Of a stretch of 8,979 nucleotides of DNA, positions 1 to 6,733 are shown in pieces. The translations under genes and the position numbers were made by a program. Source of the stretch: a bacterium. Its GTDB lineage: Bacteria; Verrucomicrobiota; Verrucomicrobiia; Limisphaerales; J093. The first letter of the stretch is position 1. The number at the start of each line of letters is the position of its first letter. The notes under the pieces are model-generated. The model searched no databases. It saw nothing but the letters and a program-made list of their open reading frames with translations, and was not told where the DNA came from. The stretch spans positions 1 through 8,979 of the forward strand of contig JAJXTA010000078.1 of assembly GCA_021784265.1 (NCBI GenBank), written 5' to 3'.

Positions 1-626
1 CCAAACGGGTTGCCGATGGCCAGGACGATGTCGCCCACCTCGAGTTTGTCGCTGTTGCCGATGGCGATGGCCGGCAGGTCGTGCGCCGGCACCTTCACGA
101 CGGCCACGTCCGTCTTGGGGTCGGTGCCCACGACCTTGGCGGTGAACTCACGCCCGTCCGCCAACACCACCTTCACCTGCTCCGCTCCGTCCACCACGTG
201 GTTGTTGGTGAGAATGTAGCCGTCTTTGGAGACGATCACGCCCGACCCCACCCCATGCTCCACGGGTAGGTGCTGGCGCTGCGGCGAACGCATGCCGGAC
301 CCCGGATCGCCAAAGAAGAAGTGCCGCCCCATCCCGGGCATGTCGTCCGGTCCCACGAAGCCGCGGGTGTTCTGCACCCGCACGGTCGTGGTCACTTTAA
401 CCACGCTGGGGCTGACCTTTTTGACCACGCCCGCGAAGCTGGTGAGGGTCTTGCCGTCGCGATTCAGGGGGCGGTCGTCTAGGGTGAACTGAACGGGGGT
501 TTGCTTGGGGCTGCCGAGGGCTTGGGCTTTGTGGTTGAAACCGAGGCCCAACGCCGCCAACAACACCGCGGTGCTGAAGGCCACCACCGGCAGCCGGTGG
601 GACATTCGTTGAAGGGTCGCATGCAT
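1..626 (-). CDS. htrA: HtrA/DegP-family periplasmic serine protease, N-terminal part (runs off left edge)
   Basis: This is a trypsin-like protease of the HtrA/DegP/DegQ family, which degrades or refolds damaged proteins in the cell envelope. Reading the minus strand from the ATG at 624-626 gives 208 codons before the window edge. Residues 12-36 form a hydrophobic signal or anchor segment (VVAFSTAVLLAALGLG) ending in a KAQA-like site. The protease core follows: VGSGVIVSKDGYILTNNHVV with the likely catalytic His at residue 143, then DPKTDVAVVKV with the likely catalytic Asp at 173. The 30-residue spacing matches DegP (His105, Asp135). The frame stops within AIGNPFG, so the catalytic serine (GNSGG motif) and any PDZ domains lie outside the window. 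A second in-frame ATG at 603-605 is possible, but the first has a purine-rich AAAGAAAG stretch upstream and keeps a basic N-terminus. The loop at residues 85-124 is rich in Gly, Met and Phe, like the regulatory LA loop of the family. Family assignment is firm; the choice of paralogue is not. Confidence 0.93.
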   Translation of the reverse strand, partial: MHATLQRMSHRLPVVAFSTAVLLAALGLGFNHKAQALGSPKQTPVQFTLDDRPLNRDGKTLTSFAGVVKKVSPSVVKVTTTVRVQNTRGFVGPDDMPGMGRHFFFGDPGSGMRSPQRQHLPVEHGVGSGVIVSKDGYILTNNHVVDGAEQVKVVLADGREFTAKVVGTDPKTDVAVVKVPAHDLPAIAIGNSDKLEVGDIVLAIGNPF

Positions 627-704
627 AATCGTGTTCGCTTTCTTTTGGTTCTCGACGTTATTCGTCTGTTCGTTCTGTGGTTAATGGACACCCGCTTCAT
701 GACC

Positions 705-741
705 ACCGCCTTTCATGACCATTACAAATTCGTAAGGCGGT
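705..741. repeat. Inverted repeat in the divergent intergenic region
   Basis: Perfect 8-bp arms ACCGCCTT (705-712) and AAGGCGGT (734-741) flank a 21-bp AT-richer spacer. The left arm overlaps a pair of direct repeats TTCATGACC at 696-704 and 712-720, 16 bp apart. It lies between the divergent protease gene and the FG-GAP open frame, so an operator or a transcript hairpin are both possible. No convincing -35/-10 pair could be picked out. The rest of 627-757 holds nothing else recognisable. Confidence 0.45.
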
Positions 742-757
742 AGGAATCGGGACAGGG

Positions 758-2971
758 ATGGCGTGGGTTGCCCCATCTCCGCCCCTCCCGCGCACGGGGT
801 TGTGGAGTTCCGCGCCAGCTGGGCTGGGAGCGCCGGCATGCTTGTCGGCCCTGGCGCCAGCCCAGCCGAGGGCGACCGAGCGAGGGGAGAGCGGGGCCGT
901 GGGTCGGAGGGGTGAAAGCGGTAGAGGACTACCGCACTCCAAGACGCTTCGCGCGCGCCGGGGTCGTTGGTCGGCGGCGGGGCAGAACTACACGATCCTG
1001 AGTGAGAAAGGGGTTTCGGCCTCCAAGCTCACGAACCTCTTCCAGGTCATTCAGGACTCGGAATACGACATCGGCTGGAAGCCCACGGTGGGGGCCTACC
1101 AGTCGCCCAATCGGGCGCAGAACCTGCGCTTCACCTACTACGCCAACGGGTTCAGCGCCCAGCGCCGGGACCCGATCGACGCGGTGGACACCTGGCAGGT
1201 GACCTTTGCCCTCCAGGCGTTGGGGCCGGGAGAGTCGATCAGCCTGGTCAACAACCCGACCGTCGAGTTGGGCCAGCGCCGTGCCCGGTTCGGTCTGCCG
1301 GAGGTGACGTTCGAGTACACCAACTCGCCGGCGGGCATGCGCCAGACGTTTATCGTTGACAAACGGCCTCGATCTGGCACATTAACACTCGAATTAGCCA
1401 TGACGCTGGGTGGCGTCAGCATGGCGATGGACGGGAGCGGCAGTTGCGTCTCATTTGCACGGAACACGGATGGGACCGAAGTGATGCGATACAACGATCT
1501 TAAGGCTTGGGACGCGCAGGGACGGATACTGCCCGCCAGGATGCAAGTGGCGGCCCCGGACCGGATCGTTCTGGCGGTCGATGACCGCCACGCCACCTAC
1601 CCTGTCACCGTGGACCCGCTGGCCCTCGCCTGGGAAGTGGATGGAACCAAAGCTAACGCGCAGCTCGGCTTCAGTGTCGGTTCGACCCACCGTGTGCCCC
1701 CGCAGGCAGGAGTAGGTCCTGGAGTAATCATAGGTGCTCCCTATTACGAGAACAGCCAACCCGAGGAAGGCGCGGTCTTTGTGTTCTGCCGATCGCTGAC
1801 GGGAGGCCTGCCTGCTACCCCCACCTGGACGGCTTACGGCGCGCAGGCCTACGGCCATCTAGGATGGGCCGTTGCCGCTGGTGATGTGGATGGAGATGGA
1901 TATGCCGATATCATTGTCGGCGCGCCCGACTATACTCTGGCGGGAGTGCAAGGAGGCGCGGTGTTCCTGTGGAAGGGAGGCGCTAACGGGATTGCGGGTG
2001 GCGAGACCGGCACGCCAGCGAACGCGGCATGGCAGCATGGCGGTTCTCAGTACGGCGATGCCTTCGGCTACAGCGTGACGGCAGCCGATGTGAATGGAGA
2101 CGGCGTGAAGGACATTGTCGTGGGGGCGCCCTATTACGCGCGCGACGACAGGGGGGCGGCCCTGGTTTTCGAGGGGCACTTCCTTGGCGTTCCGAACGCC
2201 AGTCCGGACTGGTTCCAGCAGGGGAACAGCGAGAGCCTGTTCGGCTTCGCCGTTGGAACGGTCGGCAGCTTGAATGACCCGGTTGCCGAGGACGTAATCA
2301 TCGGCGCCCCATCCCCCGGCTCTGTGGGAGCCGGCTTCGTCTATGCCGGCGTTTCCGGCAGTGGGTTACAGTCGTCCCCGACAACGACGTTGTCAGGCTC
2401 GACTCAGGGCTCCCAGTTTGGGTTCAGCGTGGCGGGTGCGGGAGACGAGGACGGCGATGGGTTTCCCGACGTCGTGGTGGGCGCTCCCAACGGGGGCACA
2501 AGTCAGGAGGGGGCGTTCTATCTCTATCTCTCTATTTGGGACGGTTCACGGTACCGCATTTCGGCGTCCAGTGCGTTTAGCGACCGAGGTGGTCAGAGTT
2601 CCGCGCATTTGGGTTATAGCGTAGGCGGCGGAGACTTGGATAATGATGGCGCCAGTGACTTGGTGGTCGGCGCCCCGGGCTATCCGGTTGGTGGGGCGTG
2701 GTATGTCTATTGGGGGGTTGCCGGCGGGGTCCCAAACCCAAGCCAGCGTTCGGGTTTCTGGGAAGCGATCCACACCGGAAGCGAGTATGGAGCGGCGGTC
2801 GCCTTTGCCGAGGACATTCAGTATGGTGGTGTGCATGCTTTCCTGGTCGGGGCGCCAGCTTACCCCATCATCTACACCTCGATCCCGGCCGGCAAGGTCG
2901 AGGCGTGGAAGTACAGTTCCTCCCTGACTGCTACCGGGCTAGGGCGGGGCGGAGTGCAGCCGCGGGACTGA
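758..2971 (+). CDS. FG-GAP repeat (integrin-alpha-like) seven-bladed beta-propeller protein with a repeat-derived N-terminus
   Basis: The recognisable protein starts near residue 75-94 ([14 protein letters not shown]). It continues with a conserved N-terminal region containing [12 protein letters not shown] (114-125) and YPVTVDPLA (281-289), which in this family precedes the propeller. Residues about 300-720 hold seven FG-GAP repeats, each beginning with an FG/LG-x-x-V strand (from about residues 302, 368, 435, 494, 553, 618, 677) and ending in a GAP motif (326-328, 388-390, 456-458, 516-518, 575-577, 638-640, 698-700). Calcium-type loops DxDxDG are present in repeats 2, 3, 5 and 6 (DVDGDG, DVNGDG, DEDGDG, DLDNDG) and absent from 1, 4 and 7. 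Such propellers are usually secreted or surface-bound. The first 70 or so residues are encoded by dispersed repeat copy A, and no normal signal peptide is visible. The ATG at 758 is the first in frame and has GGGA five bases upstream, but no start lies within the conserved part. The gene may therefore be decapitated and non-functional, or expressed in the cytoplasm. Ligand and role are unknown. Confidence 0.8.
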   Translation: MAWVAPSPPLPRTGLWSSAPAGLGAPACLSALAPAQPRATERGESGAVGRRGESGRGLPHSKTLRARRGRWSAAGQNYTILSEKGVSASKLTNLFQVIQDSEYDIGWKPTVGAYQSPNRAQNLRFTYYANGFSAQRRDPIDAVDTWQVTFALQALGPGESISLVNNPTVELGQRRARFGLPEVTFEYTNSPAGMRQTFIVDKRPRSGTLTLELAMTLGGVSMAMDGSGSCVSFARNTDGTEVMRYNDLKAWDAQGRILPARMQVAAPDRIVLAVDDRHATYPVTVDPLALAWEVDGTKANAQLGFSVGSTHRVPPQAGVGPGVIIGAPYYENSQPEEGAVFVFCRSLTGGLPATPTWTAYGAQAYGHLGWAVAAGDVDGDGYADIIVGAPDYTLAGVQGGAVFLWKGGANGIAGGETGTPANAAWQHGGSQYGDAFGYSVTAADVNGDGVKDIVVGAPYYARDDRGAALVFEGHFLGVPNASPDWFQQGNSESLFGFAVGTVGSLNDPVAEDVIIGAPSPGSVGAGFVYAGVSGSGLQSSPTTTLSGSTQGSQFGFSVAGAGDEDGDGFPDVVVGAPNGGTSQEGAFYLYLSIWDGSRYRISASSAFSDRGGQSSAHLGYSVGGGDLDNDGASDLVVGAPGYPVGGAWYVYWGVAGGVPNPSQRSGFWEAIHTGSEYGAAVAFAEDIQYGGVHAFLVGAPAYPIIYTSIPAGKVEAWKYSSSLTATGLGRGGVQPRD
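795..974 (+). repeat. Dispersed REP/BIME-like repeat, copy A
   Basis: This is a GC-rich element related to copies B and C at 6331-6690. Positions 899-955 are identical over 57 bases to 6625-6681 of copy C. Two foldable parts are visible. The left part has arms GGGCTGG (821-827) and CCAGCCC (857-863) enclosing an inner hairpin GCCGGCA-TGCT-TGTCGGC (832-849, with one G-T wobble). The right part is the perfect hairpin GCGGTAG-AGGA-CTACCGC (918-935). TGGAGT (803-808) near the left end and ACTCC-A (936-941) near the right end form short inverted ends. The left edge is approximate. There are no stops in the plus frame shared with the downstream FG-GAP gene, so the element is translated in principle. 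The resemblance to REP elements is in architecture only. Confidence 0.8.
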
Positions 2972-3014
2972 TCAAGCCTCGAACAGACCTCGACCGTCCT
3001 ATCGCAGCCAGCCT

Positions 3015-4040
3015 ATGAAGCGGTCCGACATTGGCCCGCATGCGCGAAGGCCTCGGGCGGCGCGCTCCGCGGCGCGGCCAACCTGGTGGGAACAAACTCA
3101 GGTTCGCGGCGTAACGGCCGAGAAGCTTGGCGCGGCGGCCGAGCGCGCGGCTGGTCGTCACGGCGGTGTACGCGCGGGTATCTGGATCGCGGGTTTCACG
3201 CTGATCGAGCTACTGGTCGTGATCGCAGTTATCGCGATTCTGGCGTCGTTGTTGTTGCCGGCGTTGAGCCGGGCTAAGGCTCGAGCCCGGCGGATCGAGT
3301 GCTTGGGCAACAAGCGGCAACTGGGCATCGCCTGGCACCTCTACGCCGGTGACAATGCCGGTCAGTTGGTGCTGAACGACGCCATCTACTTTGACGTCGA
3401 TGTCCCCACCACCACGAACTGGGTGGTGGGGAACTTTAATTGGACGAGCACCAACGACATGACACCGGCTTTGCGTAGCGACCATAGTTTGTTGAGTCCC
3501 TACATCGGGCGGGAGGTGCGGGTGTACAAGTGTCCAGTGGACAACTACCTCGGGCCCGCGCAACGCGCCGTGGGTTGGGTAGCGCGCCCGCGGAGCGTTT
3601 CGATGAACCGGTATCTGGGGCAGGGCATTGTGGATAAGGAGGCGGAACTGAGCGACGCCCGGGCGAACCCCTTTCTCTGGTACAACCGTTTGGAGGACTT
3701 CCGGCAGCTTTCGCCGGCGCAGGTTTGGGTCCTGCTGGACGAGCACCCCGACGCCCTTTCAGATGGATGGCTCTGCTTTAACTGTTTCTATTCCAGCCAG
3801 GGTGCCTGGTGGGACGCCTTGCCGGCCGCCTATCACGAGGGTGGATGCACCTTTACGTTCGCCGATGGCCACGCTGAGTGGAAACGATGGCTGGCGCCGC
3901 AGACGTGCCAACCGGTGCTTTACAGCTTGTGGGATGCAGGTGCCCGGGCGCTAGCGGTCTCCGAAGGCCCGCGCACCGACTACGTTTGGCTCTGGCAACG
4001 CACGGCTGAGCCGAAGCGGGCCGACTTCAGCGTGCAATAG
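3015..4040 (+). CDS. Type II secretion/type IV pilin-like pseudopilin with H-X9-DG C-terminal motif
   Basis: The prepilin peptidase signature is clear. Cleavage is expected after Gly60, giving mature Phe61-Thr-Leu-Ile-Glu65, with the +5 glutamate and a hydrophobic helix ([19 protein letters not shown]) at about 66-84, then the basic SRAKARARR. The C-terminal half carries [12 protein letters not shown], where His274 and Asp284-Gly285 are separated by nine residues. This is the H-X9-DG motif of a large PVC-superphylum family of prepilin-like proteins. Cysteines at 96, 173, 254, 257, 278 and 298 could form disulfides. The product is probably inserted in the inner membrane and processed by a PilD-type peptidase; its partner machinery is not in the window. 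The 60-residue Arg/Ala-rich leader is much longer than usual. The ATG at 3015 is nevertheless the only ATG, GTG or TTG in frame before the cleavage site, and its ribosome site is weak. The gene lies 43 bp after the FG-GAP frame and 14 bp before the next gene, so co-transcription is plausible. Confidence 0.9.
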   Translation: MKRSDIGPHARRPRAARSAARPTWWEQTQVRGVTAEKLGAAAERAAGRHGGVRAGIWIAGFTLIELLVVIAVIAILASLLLPALSRAKARARRIECLGNKRQLGIAWHLYAGDNAGQLVLNDAIYFDVDVPTTTNWVVGNFNWTSTNDMTPALRSDHSLLSPYIGREVRVYKCPVDNYLGPAQRAVGWVARPRSVSMNRYLGQGIVDKEAELSDARANPFLWYNRLEDFRQLSPAQVWVLLDEHPDALSDGWLCFNCFYSSQGAWWDALPAAYHEGGCTFTFADGHAEWKRWLAPQTCQPVLYSLWDAGARALAVSEGPRTDYVWLWQRTAEPKRADFSVQ

Positions 4041-4054
4041 CTTCCGGGGGCACG

Positions 4055-6001
4055 ATGTGGCGAGTGAGGTCAGGCAGAGGGACACCGCGGCAGCGCGGCG
4101 GGGCGCGGTGGTTGCTGTGGGTGGGGCTCGGGCTGAGTGCGGTCGGCCTCCTGGGGCGTCGGGCGTCCGGCGCTTCGTTGATCCTGGACGACTTTCAGAG
4201 TGCCCAGCGCTGGGGTTGGACTGACCTGAGCGTGGGCAGTGGGACCCTCCAGCAGGGCGGCGGGTCACTGCAAATGACGCTCCCCGCGCAGGGCCGAGTG
4301 ACGTTCTTGGCCTCACGGTTAGCCAACGAACCGCTGACGTTGGTGGAAGGCCAGCCGGTGGAACTGGACGTGGACGTGCTCAGCCGCGTGGGGGGCGGCA
4401 GCGGATTCGCCGTCTTGGCGTGGGCGCCGACGAACGAGCCGCTCCAGAACCTTCACGGTTACTTCCTGGCGCTCAGTTCTAACGAGGTGCGCGTCGGGCG
4501 GGCGTGGGGAGATTATCTCTACGCCGCCACGCCCCAGCCGATGGCGCCGAGCGCGAACGTGACGCTGGCGCTGATGCTCACGCAACAGGCTGGCGACGTG
4601 TCGGTGCGTGCGCGGGTGACGGAGACGCGGAGCGGCGCCGTTTTCTTCGATCAGAGTTTCGTTGACGCCGGCGGTGAGGGCCCGGCGGGTTCCGTGGCCA
4701 ACGGTACGGGCACGCCCTCTCTGGGGGCAGGCCATCTGACGTTAATGGCCCTGGACGAGACCGATGCGCCGCCAATCACCCTGTCGGTCAACTTCGCGAA
4801 TGCCCGGGCCAGTGCCCCGGCGTTTGTCACCAACCGACCGCCGGTGCTCTGGGATTTCGTCCCTCCCGATGCCGCCTGCTTTGTGCCGCCGCGGGGCGGG
4901 ACCGGGCAGCAGTCGGACCTGCCGTTTAAGTTGTTCGACGACCGTCCTTTCTCCTACTCGGGGCCGCGCAGCCTGGTGATCGATGGTCTGTGGCTGGGCC
5001 CAATCGGTTTCCAGTACGTCAGCGGCTCGGCGGAGAGGGTTGTCCAACTGGACCCGTGGTTCTTGTATGCTCAGGACACCAATTACGTCGTTAGTGTTCA
5101 GGCGACGGACGCCGCCGGTGTTTCCACCTCCGTGACCACCCAGTTCGACACCTTTTCGACCAACGACTTGGTCATTGAGGCCGAGGACTACAACTTCGGC
5201 GGCGGCGGCTTCATCGACCAACCCGCGCTCACTCCCGAAGGGGCGGCTCCGGTGGCCGGGGCCTATCGCGGCCAGGTGGGCGTTGCCGGGGTGGATTTTG
5301 TGGACCCGGCGGCGGCGGATTCGGGTTCGACCTACCGCCCGGCGGACCCCGTTGGCATCGTGCGCAGCCTGGACTACCCTCGCCCGCTCTTCGTCGCCGC
5401 TGGGGGGGAGGACCTCGGCTTTTATGATTATGCAGTGAAGCTGAGTGCCGCGGGCGAATCGTTCAATTATGCGCGCACGTTCGACGAGGGCTTCTACGAA
5501 GTCTTTTTGCGCCAGTCCGTGGTGAACCAGTCCCAAACCGTCGCCGCCCTGGAGCGGGTGGATGGTGATCCGGGCCGGTCCGCCCCACGGACCACGCTCC
5601 TGGGATGGTTCCTCGGGCACGAGACAGGCTTCCTGTTCCGGAATGTTCCCCTGACCGATGAAGTGGGCCGGACGATAGTCATCCCCCTCGGTGGTGTGGA
5701 GACATTGCGTTTACGGCAGGTTAGCGTGCTGGGAGCTGCTGCGGTGTCGTTCGTGAACTACATGGTCCTCCCGGTGGTGTCGGCGAGGACACCGGTCCTC
5801 GAATCGGCAGCCGTTGTCAACGGCCTTTACGCGGCGGAAGCCGGGGCCGTGGTGGACACCAATGCAACCACCGTCACCGTCGCGGTGCCCGCGAACTCGC
5901 CGCGCTTCTATCGCCTGCGCGCGGAGGAACCCGTGCGGGTGAACCAGGCCCGCGTCTCGGGTGGGGTCTTGGTAATCGCCTACCAGACCCTGGGACGGTG
6001 A
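4055..6001 (+). CDS. Large secreted multidomain protein (jelly-roll-like, Ig-like and IEAEDYN carbohydrate-binding-like modules)
   Basis: No specific function is recognised. Residues 1-40 look like an export signal: a basic start (RVRSGRGTPRQRGGAR), a hydrophobic core (WLLWVGLGLSAVGLL) and a likely cleavage site after RASGA. Residues about 42-240 (LILDDF...LQQGGGSLQMTL...) resemble a concanavalin/LamG-like jelly roll. Residues about 260-366 (RPPVLWDFVPPDAA...YVVSVQATDAAGVSTSV) resemble a cadherin or Ig-like sandwich. Residues about 373-575 begin VIEAEDYNFGGGGFIDQP and contain AYRGQVGVAGVDF, YRPADPVGI and ARTFDEGFYEVFLRQS, like the CBM6-type EAEDY modules common in secreted Verrucomicrobiota proteins. 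The tail at about 580-622 ends in SPRFYRLRA, a recurring C-terminal element in that phylum. Domain labels rest on motif resemblance only. The ATG at 4055 follows GGGGG by a few bases and is 14 bp after the pseudopilin stop. The location is expected to be the cell surface or outside the cell, perhaps binding polysaccharide. Confidence 0.8.
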   Translation: MWRVRSGRGTPRQRGGARWLLWVGLGLSAVGLLGRRASGASLILDDFQSAQRWGWTDLSVGSGTLQQGGGSLQMTLPAQGRVTFLASRLANEPLTLVEGQPVELDVDVLSRVGGGSGFAVLAWAPTNEPLQNLHGYFLALSSNEVRVGRAWGDYLYAATPQPMAPSANVTLALMLTQQAGDVSVRARVTETRSGAVFFDQSFVDAGGEGPAGSVANGTGTPSLGAGHLTLMALDETDAPPITLSVNFANARASAPAFVTNRPPVLWDFVPPDAACFVPPRGGTGQQSDLPFKLFDDRPFSYSGPRSLVIDGLWLGPIGFQYVSGSAERVVQLDPWFLYAQDTNYVVSVQATDAAGVSTSVTTQFDTFSTNDLVIEAEDYNFGGGGFIDQPALTPEGAAPVAGAYRGQVGVAGVDFVDPAAADSGSTYRPADPVGIVRSLDYPRPLFVAAGGEDLGFYDYAVKLSAAGESFNYARTFDEGFYEVFLRQSVVNQSQTVAALERVDGDPGRSAPRTTLLGWFLGHETGFLFRNVPLTDEVGRTIVIPLGGVETLRLRQVSVLGAAAVSFVNYMVLPVVSARTPVLESAAVVNGLYAAEAGAVVDTNATTVTVAVPANSPRFYRLRAEEPVRVNQARVSGGVLVIAYQTLGR

Positions 6002-6003
6002 AG

Positions 6004-6281
6004 TTAGGGGGCGACAAGTCTCCGCCGGCCAATCTGGTGGGGTTACAATCGCGGGCGGTGCAACCTTTGGACACGTCCTTGACGATCAGGCTGGCAGGGC
6101 AACAGGCGACGTTCGCTTGGTCCACGAACGTGGTGGGTTTTGGGCTGGAGTCGAGCCCGGGTCTGAGCCCGGCGCAGTGGGTCGGAGTAACCAACCCGTC
6201 GCAAGCGAGGGGAGCCCATGGCCGGTGACGTTGCCGCTGGGAGCGGGAGAGGTGTATTACCCGCTGCGGTTTGGGCCGTAG
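6004..6281 (+). pseudogene. Frameshifted relic of a C-terminal tail domain
   Basis: Directly after the stop of the upstream gene, one reading frame encodes LDTSLTIRLAGQQATFAWST (from 6070) and then GFGLESSPGLSPAQWVGVTN. This matches in style the C-terminal domain of many secreted Verrucomicrobiota proteins (a sandwich strand set, then LESSPGL...W..VTN). The expected ending, PVTLPLGAGEVYYPLRFGP followed by TAG at 6279-6281, appears only in a different frame, beginning at about 6213. The switch falls in or near the GGGG run at 6209-6212 and fits loss of one base. The frame also differs from that of the upstream gene. It is either the decayed extra tail of the 4055 gene or the 3' stub of another, deleted gene. 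A single-base sequencing error could explain the second shift. No promoter or start of its own is convincing. Confidence 0.6.
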
Positions 6282-6330
6282 GAGGAGGGAAGAGTCGCGT
6301 GCGTGCTGCGGCAGGCAGGGCGGGTCACTC

Positions 6331-6540
6331 CGTGCGGGCTGGGGTCGTGGAGTTCTGCGCCGGCTTGGCCGTTGTCGGGCTGGGAGCGCCGACATCCTTG
6401 TCGGCTCTTGCGCCAGCCCAATCGAGGGTGACGGAGCGAGGGGCGAGAGCGGGGCGGTGAGCAGGAGGGGTGAAAGCGGTAGAGGACTACCGCACTCCAA
6501 GACGCTTCGCGCGTGCCGGGGCCGTTGGTCGGTGCGCCAG
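6331..6540 (+). repeat. Dispersed REP/BIME-like repeat, copy B
   Basis: Same architecture as the other two copies. TGGAGT (6348-6353) marks the left end. Arms GGGCTGG (6377-6383) and CCAGCCC (6413-6419) enclose a perfect hairpin GCCGACA-TCCT-TGTCGGC (6388-6405). The right hairpin GCGGTAG-AGGA-CTACCGC (6476-6493) is followed by ACTCCA (6494-6499). It has an extra segment around 6362-6376 (GGCTTGGCCGTTGTC) compared with copy A. The flank after the right hairpin (GCCGGGGCCGTTGGTCGG) matches the flank of copy A with one change, which shows the repeat unit extends past the hairpin. Confidence 0.8.
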
Positions 6541-6690
6541 CTTGTGGAGTGCGCCAGTCCTCTGGCGCTTTGGGGTGACACCGGAGCGAGGGGCGAGAGC
6601 CGAGCGAGGGGCGAGAGCGGGCCGGTGGGTCGGAGGGGTGAAAGCGGTAGAGGACTACCGCACTCCAAGACGCTTCGCGCGGGCTGGGGC
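6541..6690 (+). repeat. Dispersed REP/BIME-like repeat, copy C (two inverted hairpins)
   Basis: This shorter copy abuts copy B. Its left end is TTGTGGAGT followed by the perfect hairpin GCGCCAG-TCCT-CTGGCGC (6551-6568). Its right end is GCGGTAG-AGGA-CTACCGC (6644-6661) followed by ACTCCA (6662-6667). Read on the minus strand, the right end is GGAGT-GCGGTAG-TCCT-CTACCGC, so the two ends are inverted copies of one unit. Four of fourteen stem bases differ, in paired (compensatory) fashion. A head-to-head pair of this kind is what defines a BIME. The middle part holds an 18-bp tandem duplication and no coding signal beyond chance open frames. Confidence 0.82.
6584..6618 (+). repeat. 18-bp tandem duplication within repeat copy C
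   Basis: The 17-base string GAGCGAGGGGCGAGAGC occurs at 6584-6600 and again, identically, at 6602-6618, a period of 18. Copies A (around 878-892) and B (around 6434-6450) have only one unit, so this looks like a local slippage event in copy C. Confidence 0.85.
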
Positions 6691-6702
6691 CGTGAGCGGT
6701 GG

Positions 6703-6720
6703 TGGTCCGGAAGCGGACCA
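6703..6720 (-). terminator. Hairpin just downstream of the cytochrome gene, possible terminator
   Basis: A perfect 7-bp stem TGGTCCG (6703-6709) and CGGACCA (6714-6720) has a 4-base loop. It begins 13 bases after the stop codon of the minus-strand cytochrome gene. There is no T-run on the distal side, so a classical intrinsic terminator is not shown. It may instead protect the 3' end or belong to the neighbouring repeat cluster. Confidence 0.4.
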
Positions 6721-6733
6721 ACTAACCTGATGG

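Noticed and set aside
771..870. Lipoprotein-like signal (GLGAPAC) in the repeat-encoded N-terminus of the FG-GAP frame
   Set aside because: There is no basic n-region, the hydrophobic stretch is short and interrupted by prolines, and the same peptide type arises from the non-coding repeat copies.
697..942. Minus-strand open frame beginning [12 protein letters not shown]
   Set aside because: It is the antisense translation of repeat copy A. The same peptide appears from copies B and C, as expected for DNA repeats in GC-rich sequence rather than for a protein gene.
4742..5620. 292-codon minus-strand open frame
   Set aside because: It lies wholly antisense to the secreted-protein gene, is rich in Arg/Gly/His in the way of GC-rich shadow frames, and shows no motif.
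5874..6668. 264-codon minus-strand open frame with repeated PLSPLA peptides
   Set aside because: It covers repeat copies B and C and then runs antisense into the 3' end of the 4055 gene. The peptide repeats come from the DNA repeats and the 18-bp duplication, with no domain signal.
6331..6690. Possible CRISPR array or insertion sequence
   Set aside because: Only two adjacent copies of about 150-210 bp are present, with internal hairpins, no regular spacers, no transposase frame and no target-site duplication that I could see.
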